This document shows, piece by piece, positions 4,191-5,166 of a stretch of 5,166 nt of DNA; position 1 is the stretch's first letter, and the number at the start of each line of letters is the position of its first letter. This DNA is from Candidatus Bipolaricaulota bacterium (lineage in GTDB: Bacteria > Bipolaricaulota > Bipolaricaulia > M55B111), in contig JAGXLQ010000110.1 in the NCBI GenBank assembly GCA_018334595.1, positions 1 to 5,166 of the forward strand, written 5' to 3'. A program made the translations under genes and the position numbers. A model generated the notes under the pieces. It worked only from the letters and a program-made list of their open reading frames with translations, made no database searches and was not told where the DNA came from.

Positions 4191-5166
4191 TTAGAACACC
4201 CCCACAGTTACCAGCAACCAATCTATCAACTTAATGCTCAAAAACGGGACTACCAACCCACTTCCACCGTAAAGCAACATATTTCGAATCAACAACCTAG
4301 ACGCACTGACCGGCTTGTACTCGACTCCGCGTATCGCGAGGGGAACGAGGAAGGGGATGATCAGACTGTTATATATGAGCGAAGAGATAACCACGCTCTG
4401 CAGGGAATGCAGGTTCATCAAATTCATCTTTCCCAGTGCCGGTATGCTTGCGGAAAAGATTGCGGGGACCAATGCGAAGTAACGAGAGACGTCGTTGGCA
4501 ATGCTAAACGTGGTCAACGAGCCCCTGGTCATCAACAGCTGTTTGCCGATACCGACCACCTCAATGAGCTTGGTGGGGTCCGAATCCATATCCACCATGT
4601 TGCCGGCCTCCTTGGCAGCGGCGGTCCCGGCGTTCATCGCCAGGCCCACGTCTGCCTTGGCCAGGGCCGGAGCGTCGTTTGTCCCGTCCCCCGTCATGCC
4701 AACCATGTGACCCTTTGCCTTTTCCTCTTCTACCAGGCCGATCTTCTCCTCGGGTTGGAAATCCGCATAATAATCGTCGAGCCCGGCCTGTTCTGCGATA
4801 TAAGCGGCGGTCCGTTCGTTGTCTCCCGTACACATGATCGTCGTAATTCCCATCTTTTGCAGCTCAGCTATCCTTTCCTTGATCCCCGACTTCAACTCGT
4901 CCTGCAACTCTATCAACCCGACCACCTGCTTATCCACTGCCAGTCCGAGAGGGGTCCCGCCGGAATCTGCTATCTCCATGGCCTTTTCATCGAGCTCCTC
5001 GGGGATCGATTCGGCGTAATCCTTAATGGCATCCATTGATCCCTTCCTGACTTCAGTCCCATCTTCCAGGTCAACTCCGCTCATTCCCGTTTCCGCGCTA
5101 AACTCAATGAACCCTTCTTCCGGTAGTTTTTCCTCGCTTGCCCCTTCTCCCCTGTGTTCGGCCTCC
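4191..5166 (-). CDS. kdpB: Potassium-transporting ATPase ATP-binding subunit KdpB, C-terminal 324 residues (5' end outside window)
   Basis: KdpB is the P-type ATPase subunit that powers K+ uptake through KdpA. The frame is open to the window edge, so an internal Met (codon at 5084) is not the start. About 360 N-terminal residues, including the phosphorylated DKTGT motif, lie outside. Visible, in fragment numbering, are the end of the nucleotide-binding domain (FIEFSAE-TGMSG at 19-30, RKGS at 40-43, corresponding to Phe377 and Lys395 of E. coli), the P-domain TGDN and GDGTNDAPALAKADVGLAMNAG block (GDGTND at 159-164), and KEAGNMVDMDSDPTKLIEVV. The last three membrane helices follow, with SIANDVSRYF in the first. 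In that helix the Asp of the E. coli Asp583/Lys586 pair is kept (225), but Lys is Arg (228). The normally conserved Arg of T-R-M-S-G is Gly. An acidic stretch (residues 1-18) precedes FIEF. The stop is three bases before kdpC. Confidence 0.97.
   Translation of the reverse strand, partial: EAEHRGEGASEEKLPEEGFIEFSAETGMSGVDLEDGTEVRKGSMDAIKDYAESIPEELDEKAMEIADSGGTPLGLAVDKQVVGLIELQDELKSGIKERIAELQKMGITTIMCTGDNERTAAYIAEQAGLDDYYADFQPEEKIGLVEEEKAKGHMVGMTGDGTNDAPALAKADVGLAMNAGTAAAKEAGNMVDMDSDPTKLIEVVGIGKQLLMTRGSLTTFSIANDVSRYFALVPAIFSASIPALGKMNLMNLHSLQSVVISSLIYNSLIIPFLVPLAIRGVEYKPVSASRLLIRNMLLYGGSGLVVPFLSIKLIDWLLVTVGVF

Noticed and set aside
4407..5039. Long plus-strand reading frame of 210 codons opposite kdpB.
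   Set aside because: It is a shadow of the GC-biased kdpB codons; its translation has no recognisable domain and kdpB is unambiguous.

Overview
The window looks like chromosome from an uncultured, probably salt-adapted bacterium. The bacterial signs are a sigma70-type promoter, G-rich Shine-Dalgarno sites and an HU protein. Salt adaptation is an inference: the HU protein has a net negative charge (19 acidic, 16 basic residues), and the KdpC cytoplasmic tail is very acidic. I cannot place the organism more precisely.

The left part (1-1977) reads on the plus strand. It begins inside a gene whose C-terminal 149 residues resemble membrane-anchored sulfatase/LTA-synthase-like proteins of the alkaline phosphatase superfamily. 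After an intergenic stretch of about 180 bases comes a near-consensus sigma70 promoter with an 18-bp inverted repeat over its spacer. It drives a small helix-turn-helix protein with almost no mRNA leader. A Tat-exported calcineurin-like metallophosphoesterase follows 66 bases later. Just past its stop codon is a short degraded echo of the same coding sequence (about 1999-2058), which suggests a decayed tandem copy.

The right part (5166 down to 2157) reads on the minus strand. It holds the 3' half of kdpB, then kdpC (3-base gap), then a tandem universal-stress-protein (USP) gene that overlaps kdpC by 8 bases. This is the end of a Kdp potassium-uptake ATPase operon. A USP protein, not the KdpD/KdpE two-component system, sits directly after kdpC, as in the haloarchaeal kdpFABCQ arrangement. 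A 154-base gap with a striking triple half-site palindrome then leads to an HU-family gene, which converges on the phosphoesterase.

The two parts show no obvious functional link. In the right part, KdpB and KdpC work together as the K+ pump, and the USP protein is a plausible cytoplasmic nucleotide-sensing partner or regulator. In the left part, the HTH protein probably controls itself and perhaps the phosphoesterase. No tRNA, rRNA, CRISPR array, insertion sequence or convincing intrinsic terminator was seen.
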